Shown here: one piece after another, positions 1-8,949 of the stretch
How the letters are laid out: each line of letters starts with the position of its first letter
How positions within the stretch are numbered: position 1 is the first letter of the stretch
NCBI RefSeq assembly: GCF_028330965.1
Contig: NZ_JAQMUB010000021.1
Span: 54,444 to 118,443, forward strand
DNA: 64,000 nt
Reading direction: 5' to 3'
Source: Oscillatoria sp. CS-180
GTDB lineage: Bacteria; Cyanobacteriota; Cyanobacteriia; Phormidesmidales; Phormidesmidaceae
Notes under the pieces: model-generated
The model's input: the letters and a program-made list of their open reading frames with translations, nothing else
Databases searched by the model: none
Told to the model about the DNA's origin: nothing
Translations under genes and position numbers: made by a program

Positions 1-391
<391 letters not shown>

Positions 392-477
392 TCAGTTGTT
401 TCGAGGGATGAACAGGCTTGAATGAGAAAATCAGAAAAACAAAATCGGCCTGGCTTGTACGTCGCTTCCACGCAGGA

Positions 478-723
478 TTAGGAATTCAACGAACGAGGGT
501 GGGGACGGAAATTGAGAATCGGACTGAGTACCAAAATGCCTGGAAAGAAAACAAACATTAAGCCGTAGACTAGGAACCGTTCTACTGAAGCCATCGTGTT
601 CCACCGGGCTTTGAGATAAAACAGAATGGCAACAGGGATGGCAAGCAGATAGACGAATGCTAATCCTCCGTATGTACCCAGGGCCAAAAGCGTATTGGAT
701 GAAACAGGTAGGTCTTCTAACAT
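478..723 (-). CDS. ndhL: NAD(P)H-quinone oxidoreductase subunit L
   Basis: An 81-residue protein with two membrane segments, matching NdhL (IctA), a small membrane subunit of the cyanobacterial NDH-1 complex used in respiration, cyclic electron flow and CO2 uptake. Visible family features are a first helix around VYLLAIPVAILFYLKARW, the SVERFLVYG turn and a C-terminal helix ending FFPGILVLSP followed by NFRP. The frame is open further upstream to 855, but the extra 44 residues do not resemble the family and run into the hairpin before trnL. I therefore chose the ATG at 723, giving the usual length of about 70-85 residues. It is divergent from trnL; the amylase lies downstream on the same strand. 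Confidence 0.85.
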   Translation of the reverse strand: MLEDLPVSSNTLLALGTYGGLAFVYLLAIPVAILFYLKARWNTMASVERFLVYGLMFVFFPGILVLSPILNFRPHPRSLNS

Positions 724-842
724 GACATTCTCACAGTTATGGCGCTTCGATTCATATTTCGTTCCGTAAACATATTCTAAAGGCAAGGCGAAATCCTGCA
801 GAAAGATGTTCGATAGGGGAGTTTCGTCTGTAATATAGATAT

Positions 843-870
843 TCCTGATAACCAATGATGGTTATCAGGA
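843..870. promoter_or_regulatory. perfect 11-bp hairpin just upstream of trnL
   Basis: The arms TCCTGATAACC (843-853) and GGTTATCAGGA (860-870) are perfect complements with a 6-base loop. The structure ends 6 bases before the tRNA-Leu gene and lies in the divergent spacer with ndhL. It could be part of the trnL precursor leader, a protein-binding site or a processing signal. No T-run follows on either side, so an intrinsic terminator is unlikely. Confidence 0.5.
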
Positions 871-876
871 TTCTAA

Positions 877-1246
877 GGGGGCGTGGCGGAATGGTAGACG
901 CTACGGACTTAGAAAACTGGGCCTCAATGGAGAAATCTGTTGAGTGTAAGCTCTCAAACTCAGGGAAACCTAAATCCACCCAAGGCAACCTCCTGCGGTG
1001 GACATGGCAATCCTGAGCCAAGCCAATTAGTACTCCTGGGTAACTCCAAGTGGCTAGTTGGAAGGTGCAGAGGCCCGACGGGAGCTACCCTAACGTTTAA
1101 GGCGAGGGTAAAGGGAGGGTCCAATTCTCAAAGCCAGCGATCGCTAGCATTGCTTCAGTGAACTCGTTTGGCAGCAGTGAAAACTGCGAGAGGATGAAAA
1201 TCCGTTGACCGTTAAGGTCGTGAGGGTTCAAGTCCCTCCGCCCCCA
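877..1246 (+). tRNA. trnL-UAA: tRNA-Leu(UAA), interrupted by a group I intron
   Basis: The acceptor arm pairs GGGGGCG (877-883) with CGCCCCC (1239-1245); A at 1246 is the discriminator base and CCA is not encoded. The 5' exon is 877-910 and the 3' exon 1197-1246, together 84 nt, a normal class II leucine tRNA with a long variable arm. Joining the exons gives the anticodon stem ACGGA/UCCGU and loop CUUAAAA, so the anticodon is UAA. The intron sits between anticodon bases 34 and 35, the position conserved in cyanobacteria and chloroplasts. Confidence 0.96.
911..1196 (+). other. group I self-splicing intron in trnL(UAA)
   Basis: A 286-nt intron inserted after U34 of the anticodon. It follows the group I boundary rule: the upstream exon ends in U (910) and the intron ends in G (1196). 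Conserved core elements are recognisable, including AATCCTGAGCCAA (near 1010), CGACGGGAGCTACCCTAACG (near 1075) and GGCGAGGGTAAAGGGAGGG (near 1101), which are P/Q/R/S-like blocks of the cyanobacterial tRNA-Leu intron. No homing endonuclease reading frame is present, as expected for this small subclass. Self-splicing is inferred from the family. Confidence 0.93.
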
Positions 1247-1600
1247 TGCACAAACCATCAATGCATTGAGCTTGAAGCTGACTTCAAGTTGGACTGATCG
1301 TGAGCTGCAGGAGCTTAATTTCGGCAAAGCATACATTTTGCTCATAGCTATGATGAATTCTGGCAATGCTGAAGAGCTATTGTTTTATGGACGTATCCGT
1401 AACTTTGCGGAGTTTTTTGCGGAATAGCTAATTAGTTCGTTGAAGACTTAGGGCAGACTTGATCCGTTAAAAATACTGGATCATGCTGTGATGTCTACAG
1501 AAAAACACTCTGTAGAATTGACTAAAGTACGATGCTGATGCCCCAATTTCTGCTTTCTGAGAGGGGCAATGTTGGATGAAGAGTCCCTTCGGGAATATGT
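1247..1600. other. intergenic spacer between trnL and the 1.6 kb gene
   Basis: No convincing gene, terminator or RNA was seen here. Short open frames on the minus strand have no recognisable features. Confidence 0.5.
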
Positions 1601-2977
1601 ATGTACATGCCAAGGGTTGCAAATTCTGTGCTGGAACATAGCCAAGAACGAGATTCTGAACGCTACCATCGGTCACGTTTGACACTACAGGAAGCTCAAG
1701 AGGATATCTTTAGCTTTCTCCTAAGCATCGTAAAAGAATGGGAACCTGAAGAGGTTCTAATTCAGTTCAAGCAGCTCTTTTTTGAGTACGGAGAAACGGT
1801 TAGTTCAGATGTCTCTTCGGCTATTTACACGCTTCTTTTCAGCAACGATCGCAAGGAATTCCACAATACTCTCAAGCGGTCTTGCTACATTCTGATTAAC
1901 AACTGGGAAGTCGCTAGGCAATACGGTCCAATTCGTTCATTGGTGCGTCAGTTCGAAGATCCAAGCCTCTTTAAATATACTGTTTCTCCAACGTTAAAGC
2001 GTCTGCGAGAGTGGATGCTTGATTTCATAGACAGCCAAGACTATGAAGAACTGAAGCTGTTTATCTCTCGTTTTCAAGACGACCTACAAAAAGGCCGCTG
2101 GACAACTCGCTACACGTCCTATCTGCTGGTACCGCAATACATCAATACTGATAATCCAGTGGAGCAGCGGGAGGCTGCTAGAGAGCTTTCTCGGAAGCTT
2201 AAAGATCGTTACAAAGTAGAGCTGGCGCTTTATACGGCGCATTCCCAAAACGGCTATCTAACCCATCAAAGAAAGCCTAAAAATCCTACGGTCTTAGGGG
2301 ATGGCGCACTCAGACTAGTGAAAGCAATTGTGGCTCGGAAGGGGCAGTTCAGCTATAAGAACTTAGCTCACCTTTTTTTGGAGCAAGTCAAAGATTTGAA
2401 CTACTCCAGTTTCAAAAAAAGCTTGGTCCAGTACCTTACGTATTCTGTCAAGCAGCCTGATGTGGTCAAAACATTACGTCAGCATTTAAGTCAGAAGTTG
2501 GACATACTTTACGTGGAGTATGACCAAGATATTGTTGATTATTCGCTACAGCTCAGAACTTGTAACCGGGTAATCGATTACTTAATGACAGAAGACCAGC
2601 GATCGCCCTCCTCTCTTTTTACCTTGATGCTGTCTCAAGGCAGCTCTATCTTGCTGGCTATTTTGCTGCTTAAGCTCGTTTTGATTTCTAGAAATTCTCA
2701 CCATTACATCGAAGCTAGAATTGCTGATCTGATTCGTTACTATGAGCAGTTTCCTAAGAATCAATGCAGCTGGGTCATCAATTTCTTAGAGGTTTTCCAA
2801 GTGACGTTCGCTATCCATGCGGAAAATGTTGAATATAACTTAGTCTCCCCTGCGAACAAAGACACGGGCGAAGCACGGTATCAACCTAGAGTTTGGACTC
2901 AGGAAGAATTGGAAGCCTGCCGTATTTTCTCGCGCATGATTCTAGGGAAAGAGACCGAGGATGATTCCTCTTCGTAG
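1601..2977 (+). CDS. conserved cyanobacterial protein of unknown function (paralogue of 37960-39216)
   Basis: A 458-residue soluble, largely helical protein with no signal peptide and no motif I can assign. The second M (residue 3) is an equally good start. It aligns along most of its length with the minus-strand protein at 37960-39216. Shared landmarks are a REF/KEF..TLKR.CY.LIN.W block (about residues 85-105), a leucine-rich RLRE helix near 130, an unusual YP/VP..Y linker near 175, a VKLA/VELALY block near 210, a K..NPT motif near 230 and a LAHLF...F..FK..L..YL block near 265. The C-terminal 40 residues are charged and specific to this copy. Function unknown. The neighbours (trnL, a lipase) give no clue; the paralogue lies next to cpcG. 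Confidence 0.75.
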   Translation: MYMPRVANSVLEHSQERDSERYHRSRLTLQEAQEDIFSFLLSIVKEWEPEEVLIQFKQLFFEYGETVSSDVSSAIYTLLFSNDRKEFHNTLKRSCYILINNWEVARQYGPIRSLVRQFEDPSLFKYTVSPTLKRLREWMLDFIDSQDYEELKLFISRFQDDLQKGRWTTRYTSYLLVPQYINTDNPVEQREAARELSRKLKDRYKVELALYTAHSQNGYLTHQRKPKNPTVLGDGALRLVKAIVARKGQFSYKNLAHLFLEQVKDLNYSSFKKSLVQYLTYSVKQPDVVKTLRQHLSQKLDILYVEYDQDIVDYSLQLRTCNRVIDYLMTEDQRSPSSLFTLMLSQGSSILLAILLLKLVLISRNSHHYIEARIADLIRYYEQFPKNQCSWVINFLEVFQVTFAIHAENVEYNLVSPANKDTGEARYQPRVWTQEELEACRIFSRMILGKETEDDSSS

Positions 2978-3079
2978 ATCCAATTGACGTTAAACCGTCC
3001 GCTAAACTGTCACACGTCCTCCTGTTTATCCACGCCTGGGTCACTATTGTGAAGTGGAAAGATTAAGGCAGTGCAGCCC

Positions 3080-3670
3080 ATGGCTCTCCATCCCCATCCG
3101 ATTCTGCTCATTCATGGAATTGATGATACAGCAGTCGTTTTTGACAAGATGGCGGCGTATTTGAGCGATCGCCTCGCGGTTCCTGTTCATACGCTCAATC
3201 TTGCTCCTAACAATGGGGACCTAGGTTTGGATGAATTGGCGCTTCAAGTGAAAGCCTATATAGACCAGCACATTGACGCCGCCATGAAGCTGGATTTGGT
3301 CGGCTTCAGTATGGGAGGCATTGTCAGTCGTTACTACGTGCAGAGACTAGCGGGTTGGCAGCGAGTGCGGCGTTTTGTAACCCTTTCTTCACCTCACAAT
3401 GGGACTTGGTCAGGATTCTTAAGAAACAATATCGGTGCTGCTCAAATGCGTCCCAATAGTTCGTTTTTGCACGATTTGAACCAATCGCTCGATGAACTGA
3501 CTCAAGTAGAATTTACGTCCCTTTGGACTCCCTACGATCTGATGATTGTGCCTGCCAGTAGTTCTCGGTTGCCACTGGGGACAATGAGACAGTTGCCAGT
3601 GCTGCTACACCCGTGGATGTTGGTGGATGAGCGATCGCTAGCAACCGTTGCAGATATTTTGGGGAATTAA
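3080..3670 (+). CDS. small alpha/beta-hydrolase, lipase/esterase-like
   Basis: A 196-residue protein with the lipase signatures HPILLIHGIDDT (oxyanion-hole region after the first strand) and VGFSMGGIVSRYY, where GFSMGG is the nucleophile elbow with the catalytic serine. A candidate acid is in LWTPYDLMIVP and a candidate histidine is in LLHPWML. This layout resembles class 2 triacylglycerol lipases or palmitoyl-thioesterase-like hydrolases. There is no signal peptide. The frame can start at a GTG 9 bases earlier, but that leaves almost no space after the AAGG motif at 3065-3068; the ATG at 3080 is better placed. Substrate unknown. Confidence 0.8.
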   Translation: MALHPHPILLIHGIDDTAVVFDKMAAYLSDRLAVPVHTLNLAPNNGDLGLDELALQVKAYIDQHIDAAMKLDLVGFSMGGIVSRYYVQRLAGWQRVRRFVTLSSPHNGTWSGFLRNNIGAAQMRPNSSFLHDLNQSLDELTQVEFTSLWTPYDLMIVPASSSRLPLGTMRQLPVLLHPWMLVDERSLATVADILGN

Positions 3671-3714
3671 TTCTTCGACTTTTAATGCTCTCAATATTCT
3701 TCAGGACAAGGGGG

Positions 3715-3742
3715 TTACGTTAGCCGCAGTCCAGGCTATAAT
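3715..3742 (+). promoter_or_regulatory. likely promoter of trnS
   Basis: A perfect TATAAT (3737-3742) lies 18 bases before the tRNA-Ser gene. TTACGT (3715-3720), 16 bases upstream, is a weak match to a -35 box. Spacing to the tRNA 5' end fits a short leader. Confidence 0.5.
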
Positions 3743-3760
3743 AGCCAGACTAGTCTCCTT

Positions 3761-3849
3761 GGAAGCGTGGCTGAGCGGTTGAAAGCGCCTCCCTGCTAAG
3801 GAGGTAGGGGGGGTAACCTCCCTCGAGGGTTCGAATCCCTCCGCTTCCG
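3761..3849 (+). tRNA. trnS-GCU: tRNA-Ser(GCU)
   Basis: An 89-nt class II tRNA. The acceptor arm GGAAGCG (3761-3767) pairs with CGCTTCC (3842-3848), with discriminator G at 3849 and no encoded CCA. The anticodon loop CTGCTAA gives anticodon GCU, which reads AGC and AGU. A long GC-rich variable arm and the T arm GAGGGTTCGAATCCCTC are present. Confidence 0.95.
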
Positions 3850-3871
3850 TTGTGATGTTCTAACTTAATAC

Positions 3872-5479
3872 CTAACCGCCAGAACGCAGGCTATCGATCT
3901 TCCGCACGAAGAGGTCGCTAAGGATAGTAATTACACGGCGTTTCCGCAGCTTGATATTAGCCGTTACTGACATTCCTGACTGCAACGGCAGGGCCTCACC
4001 TAGCTCTTGGCTCTCTAATTCGATTTCTGCTGGGAAGCGGTAGAAAGGATTAATTTCATCTGGGGGCAGGGCGTCTGAACCGATGTGAATCACCGTCCCT
4101 TCCACATCACCAAATTCGCTAAAGGGAAAGGAGTCAATTCGAACATCGACCTTCAGTGGCTCGTCTTGCTCATAAAATTGCTGGGTGACAAAACCGATGT
4201 CGCGGTTCGTGATGAAAACGCGAGCAACTAGGGTTCCATCGGGCACAATTTCGAGAATAGGTTCAGTCGCGTTTGCCACATATCCAGGCTGATTAGCCTT
4301 GAGGTTGAACACCTGGCCTGTCAGTGGGGCCTTTAGCTCTTGGTTTTCAAGCGCGTACTCAAGCTGATTAATTTGGCCTTCAATCTCTTCTAGCTGCTTT
4401 TCGTTATCAACAACAATCTTCGTCAGCTGACTGTCAATGTTGGCGAGCTGGTTGTCGTTCGCAGCAATGCGGTCCAGCATCTCCTCATTAGAAACGACAG
4501 AGGTGCGGCGCAGTTCTTCACGAGCCTGATCGATCGCTAAAATCAGGCGCTGCTGCTCGTCTCGGAGACTATTGACTTCAGTTTGTCGATTGTTGACCTC
4601 TTGCTCCTGACGCAGGCCTTGAAGTTTAGAGATACCACCCTGTTCCACCAGCGGGCTAATACTGCCCAGGATTTCCTGCTCCACCCTGAGAGCCTCGATA
4701 GCATTAGCGAGCTGGGTTTGCACCTGCTCTAGCTGTTCATTGAGCTGCTCAATCTGGAGCTGGTTAATCGCAATTTGTGAGTTGACATCGCCTAAAGAAG
4801 TTTGTACCCGTTCCCGCTGCTGAGGCGACAGGTTAGTCGCCGTGATGTCGCCCCTCAAAATGGCACGATACAATTCGTTTTCTTCAATCAAAGCAACTCG
4901 GTTGCTGGTGAGGCGGGCAACTTCAGGTGAAACGGTAGTTGGTGCTCCCTCCACTTCAGGTGCCGCACTAAGCTGAGAGCGATAGAATTCACTCTCTTCC
5001 ATGAGGCTATCACGAACATCTTCGAGGGATTCTAGTTGAGCCCGAGTCGAACTTGGATCCATCGTGACCAATATATCGCCTTGCTGAACTGTTTCCCCTT
5101 CCGTAATTCGAATGTCTTCAACCACACCACCCACTGGAGCTTGAACGGGTTGCACGACACCACTAGGTTCAAGCTTGCCCTGAGCTGGAATCGCTTCCTC
5201 AATCTTGGCTAGACAGGCCCAGGTGACAGAGGTGACCGTCACGCCGACAATACCCCAAACGACATATCGCGCCCACCGAGGTGACTGCCGAAGAATCACA
5301 GGACGCTCGAAATTAGGTCCCGTAGGCTGATGCTGAGGGGGTTGAGGTGGCGGCGGTGGCGACTGACCGTCTTGTAAAAGCCGACCATGCTGAGCCGGTC
5401 GACCGTTCTGTAAGCGGCCATTACCTAAGCGACCATTCTGGGCATGGCCATTTTGCGTGATTCGCGATCCGGGGGTCAT
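3872..5479 (-). CDS. HlyD-family membrane fusion (adaptor) protein of a type I secretion system
   Basis: A 535-residue periplasmic adaptor that should bridge the ABC transporter encoded just upstream to an outer-membrane TolC-like channel. The N-terminus (about 1-60) is cytoplasmic and unusual: repeated NG[RH] units (QNGH, QNGR, GNGR, QNGR) are followed by a proline run. A single membrane helix lies at about 72-92. Then comes a lipoyl-like half with GVVQPVQAPVGG, a long coiled coil (about 150-390) rich in Q, E and L, the second lipoyl half with LKAPLTGQV, and a beta-barrel C-terminus with MSVTANI. The start is 74 bases downstream of the ABC gene stop, consistent with one operon. The channel and the exported cargo are not in the window. 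Confidence 0.92.
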   Translation of the reverse strand: MTPGSRITQNGHAQNGRLGNGRLQNGRPAQHGRLLQDGQSPPPPPQPPQHQPTGPNFERPVILRQSPRWARYVVWGIVGVTVTSVTWACLAKIEEAIPAQGKLEPSGVVQPVQAPVGGVVEDIRITEGETVQQGDILVTMDPSSTRAQLESLEDVRDSLMEESEFYRSQLSAAPEVEGAPTTVSPEVARLTSNRVALIEENELYRAILRGDITATNLSPQQRERVQTSLGDVNSQIAINQLQIEQLNEQLEQVQTQLANAIEALRVEQEILGSISPLVEQGGISKLQGLRQEQEVNNRQTEVNSLRDEQQRLILAIDQAREELRRTSVVSNEEMLDRIAANDNQLANIDSQLTKIVVDNEKQLEEIEGQINQLEYALENQELKAPLTGQVFNLKANQPGYVANATEPILEIVPDGTLVARVFITNRDIGFVTQQFYEQDEPLKVDVRIDSFPFSEFGDVEGTVIHIGSDALPPDEINPFYRFPAEIELESQELGEALPLQSGMSVTANIKLRKRRVITILSDLFVRKIDSLRSGG

Positions 5480-5553
5480 ACGAAATCCTCGATGTTAAGC
5501 AAGTAAAGAAATACGGTTATTTAAAGACTGCGATAACTCAGTAACAAGCCAAC

Positions 5554-8523
5554 CTACTCGGGGGTATGTATTTGTTGCTGATAAAGCGTGTAGTAACGCC
5601 CTTTGATGTCCATGAGTTCTTCGTGACTTCCCTGCTCCACGGCAGCACCCTTGTCCATTACTAGAATAGTGTCCGAATCTTGGATTGTGCTGAGACGGTG
5701 AGTAATAAAGAATACGGTCCGTCCAGTTGACCACGCCTTGAGATTAGTGCAGACCTGCTTTTCTGTGTCGTAGTCGAGGGCGCTGGTAGCCTCATCAAGG
5801 ATAAGCAGGCGGGGATTATGAAGAATGGTACGGGCGATCGCAATCCGCTGCCGCTGTCCCCCCGAGAGTGATGAACCGCGCTCACCCACACGAGTGTTGT
5901 AGCCTAAAGGCAAATCCATAATAAATTCGTGAGCACAAGCAATCCTGGCAGCCTCAATAATGGCCTCAGTATCGGCTTCAGGACGGGTTAGAGAGATGTT
6001 GTCCTGTACAGTGCCCTCAAACAGCAAGCTGTCCTGCGGCACAATACCGACCTGTTGTCTCAACGAGTAAAGTTCGACTTTGCTGATGTCGTATTTATCA
6101 ATCAGAATGCGGCCTGATTCAATTTCGTACAGGCGTGGCAATAGCTTCATCAGGGTGCTCTTGCCAGAACCACTCTGTCCTACAATGCCCACAAACTCGC
6201 CCGCTGGGAATTCAAGGTTGATATTGACCAGCTGTAGCGGACCGGATGGAGCAAAGCGGAAGGCTACATTTTCATAGCGAACGATACCTTGAATATCAGG
6301 CATCTGGATCTGGTTACGACCCTGTTCTTCTGCCTCACAAGGATGGTCCAGAATGTCACTCAAGCGCTCCAGCGAAAGAGCTGTTTCCTGGAAGTTTTGC
6401 CAGAGCTGAGCCAAACGCAGAATGGGCGCCGTCACATAGCCAGAGATGATGCGGAAAGCGATGAGCTGACCCAAGCTCAGCTCTCCTTGCAAGACTAAAT
6501 AAGCACCGACCCAAAGCACCAGCAGCGCCGAGAGCTTATTCAGAAAACTACTGGCGGCTCCGGCTGTTGTTGATGTGAGAACCGTATTGAAGCCAGCACT
6601 GACGTAACTGGCATAGCGCTCTTGCCACTGCCAGCGTGTCCGCAACTCAATGTTTTGCGCCTTCACTGTTTGAATACCGGATAAGGCTTCGACCAGGTAG
6701 GACTGGGTTGCTGCGTTGCGCTCTGCTTTCTGGCGAAGTTGACGCCGAACGACGGGTGCAACCAGCACTGTCAGGAAGACGAAGAGTGGAATCGTCGCTA
6801 GCGCAACTAAGGTCAACAGCCAGCTATAGATGAACATGACCACGATGTAGAGCACCGAGAAAACGGCATCCAACACCACGGTCAGGGCGGTACCGGTCAA
6901 AAATTTCCGGATATTCTCTAGCTCGTTGACCCGGCTAGACAGTTCTCCTACGGGACGACGGTCAAAATAGCGCAGCGGCAGTCGCAGCAGGTGATCAATA
7001 ATTTCGGTACCCAGCGCCATGTCGATCCGATTAGTGGTATCGACAAATAGATACGTTCGTAACGCTGTGAGCACCGCTTCGAAGACGGCGATGACGAGCA
7101 GGAAGACCCCCAATACCTGTAGGGTATCGGTACTGTTCTGCACAATCACTTTGTCGATGATGACCTGCACCATCAACGGGTTTGCCAGTCCGAAAAGCTG
7201 AACAAAGAACGAGGCAATTAGAACCTCAACCAGCACCCAGCGATATTTTTGCAGGGAGGGAATGAACCAGCTCAGACCAAATCGTTCTTGGGGAGTCTCC
7301 CGAGTTTTCTCAATCAGGAGAATTTCGCCTTCGCCGCCCCAGGTTTCCTCAAATTCCAGGGCCGATCGCTGAATAATGCCGGTTTCTGGAATCGCTAGCA
7401 CTCGTGTTTTGGAATTGGTTTCGTACAAGAGGGCATAGCCTTCCTGCCACGAGATTAGTGCTGGCGTGGGTACTCGTCCCACAGCACTGGCAGGGACCTT
7501 AGTCATCTGGGTGCGTAACCCCATGAACTCCGCGACTTTACCCGCTAACGGAAGGGAGAGCTGGCCGAGGCGATCGCGCTGATTGGTCAAAATGCGACGA
7601 ATAATGTCTCGGCGGAAAGGCATCCCGAAATAGAGGCTGACCATCTCCATGCAGGCCAGCATCCCCTCTACTTCACCCCGACCTCGAACGAAGGGATAGT
7701 CGTCGGTACCAGAGGTTTCCGGTTCTGGTTCCGGTAGGTGTTCGGGTGCAAAGGGAATAGCTTCGCGTGGATCCGGTGCAGCAGTAGGAACCAAAGCCCC
7801 ATCGTCAATTGTCGGAAGTTCCGCAACAGGTTGGCTCGATATTTCTGGCAAACCCACCAAACGAGCACCTTGGGGACTAATAACGTTGAGTTCGCTGCCG
7901 GCCCATTCCAAATTCAGCCGACTACCCATCGGTTGGTTAATGATCGTACCGCTGCTCACAAACCAATCGTGCTCTGAATCCAAATCAACTTGCTTTTGAC
8001 CGAAAGGTAGGTAGCGCACTACCCCCGTTTCGTGGACGAGGTGGGCCAGTTGTGCCAAATTGCCGACATCTTGGGCCTGCTCGCCAATGTGACGGGCTAA
8101 CAGATCGAAGACCTCTGCTAAGTAGAGGCGATCGCGGATCGCAGCGGCAAAATTGGGATGGTCGTCCAATGCTTTTTGGAACGCACTGATTGAAAGCTTT
8201 AAGCCAACCACCTCGGAGGAGGCGATCGCGGTTTCACAGGGTTTGCCGCGCAGCATACCGACAACGCCAAGCATGTCACCCTTTTCGAGCAGCTTCAAGG
8301 TGATCGGTTTCTCAGTACGAGGATCTTCCCCGAGTAGACGCGCCTGCCCCTCTGTAATCAAAACGAGTTGAGGTAATGCCTCAGGACGTACGATAGGTTG
8401 CCCGATCCGATACCGAAGCATTTGACTGCCCTGGGTGATGCCAGAAAGCGCCGATCCGGGGAGCAGATCGAACGGCGCGATGCGGGACAGTGTGTTTTGC
8501 AGGGACTGAGAAGTTGCCGTCAT
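5554..8523 (-). CDS. type I secretion ABC transporter with cNMP-binding-like and degenerate C39-like domains
   Basis: A 989-residue exporter. Domain order: a cyclic-nucleotide-binding-like domain (about 20-135, ending in a helical HIGEQ segment), a linker, a C39-peptidase-like domain (about 272-395), six membrane helices (about 426-715) and the ATPase (about 750-985). The ATPase is intact: Walker A GQSGSGKST (near 780), Q-loop VPQDS, signature LSGGQRQR (near 884), Walker B LLILDEATSALD and the H-loop THR. In the C39-like part, the cysteine and histidine expected at the catalytic positions are replaced (LACMEM region and EGYALLY), as in HlyB, so it should recognise rather than cut substrates. 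It resembles the cyanobacterial HlyB-type transporters that work with HlyD. The ATG has a weak AAGG close upstream. The cargo is unknown. Confidence 0.93.
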   Translation of the reverse strand: MTATSQSLQNTLSRIAPFDLLPGSALSGITQGSQMLRYRIGQPIVRPEALPQLVLITEGQARLLGEDPRTEKPITLKLLEKGDMLGVVGMLRGKPCETAIASSEVVGLKLSISAFQKALDDHPNFAAAIRDRLYLAEVFDLLARHIGEQAQDVGNLAQLAHLVHETGVVRYLPFGQKQVDLDSEHDWFVSSGTIINQPMGSRLNLEWAGSELNVISPQGARLVGLPEISSQPVAELPTIDDGALVPTAAPDPREAIPFAPEHLPEPEPETSGTDDYPFVRGRGEVEGMLACMEMVSLYFGMPFRRDIIRRILTNQRDRLGQLSLPLAGKVAEFMGLRTQMTKVPASAVGRVPTPALISWQEGYALLYETNSKTRVLAIPETGIIQRSALEFEETWGGEGEILLIEKTRETPQERFGLSWFIPSLQKYRWVLVEVLIASFFVQLFGLANPLMVQVIIDKVIVQNSTDTLQVLGVFLLVIAVFEAVLTALRTYLFVDTTNRIDMALGTEIIDHLLRLPLRYFDRRPVGELSSRVNELENIRKFLTGTALTVVLDAVFSVLYIVVMFIYSWLLTLVALATIPLFVFLTVLVAPVVRRQLRQKAERNAATQSYLVEALSGIQTVKAQNIELRTRWQWQERYASYVSAGFNTVLTSTTAGAASSFLNKLSALLVLWVGAYLVLQGELSLGQLIAFRIISGYVTAPILRLAQLWQNFQETALSLERLSDILDHPCEAEEQGRNQIQMPDIQGIVRYENVAFRFAPSGPLQLVNINLEFPAGEFVGIVGQSGSGKSTLMKLLPRLYEIESGRILIDKYDISKVELYSLRQQVGIVPQDSLLFEGTVQDNISLTRPEADTEAIIEAARIACAHEFIMDLPLGYNTRVGERGSSLSGGQRQRIAIARTILHNPRLLILDEATSALDYDTEKQVCTNLKAWSTGRTVFFITHRLSTIQDSDTILVMDKGAAVEQGSHEELMDIKGRYYTLYQQQIHTPE

Positions 8524-8949
8524 TACCCTTGCTATCTAGTAGTTTTTATGGATTTCAACAATACAGCTTGCCCATCCGGGGCATTTTCGTAACCAAGACA
8601 GGGGCAAGCCTCTTCGCAAGCTTGTCGAACAGACCTTACCTCAGACAAGGGTGTAACCTCTCTGTCAGGCCGTTCGCGAAGATCCGTGAGACTGCGGTTC
8701 TAGATTGACTGGAATTTAAGTTAAGGCCATACCAGTTTAGTTCAAGATATTTACCACTTAGATTAAGGAACTTGTTCTTTTGCACAGAATTCAGACAAAT
8801 TTAAGACTCGGATAAGCACATCCAAGAAAAACTCAATTGGTCAGGTTTTATGCCCTGCTTTTCAGCTTGGGTAAAAATTGTTGGCAATATGGCTGCCCAA
8901 TCGTAAATTCTAGAGGTATCCTTAGTCGCAACCCTTTGTACGGGGGGCT
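8524..8949. other. divergent promoter region between the secretion operon and the GUN4 genes
   Basis: A 426-base spacer that must hold the promoters of both divergent operons. It is AT-rich near 8700-8900. I could not assign -10/-35 boxes, an operator or an RNA with confidence. Confidence 0.4.
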
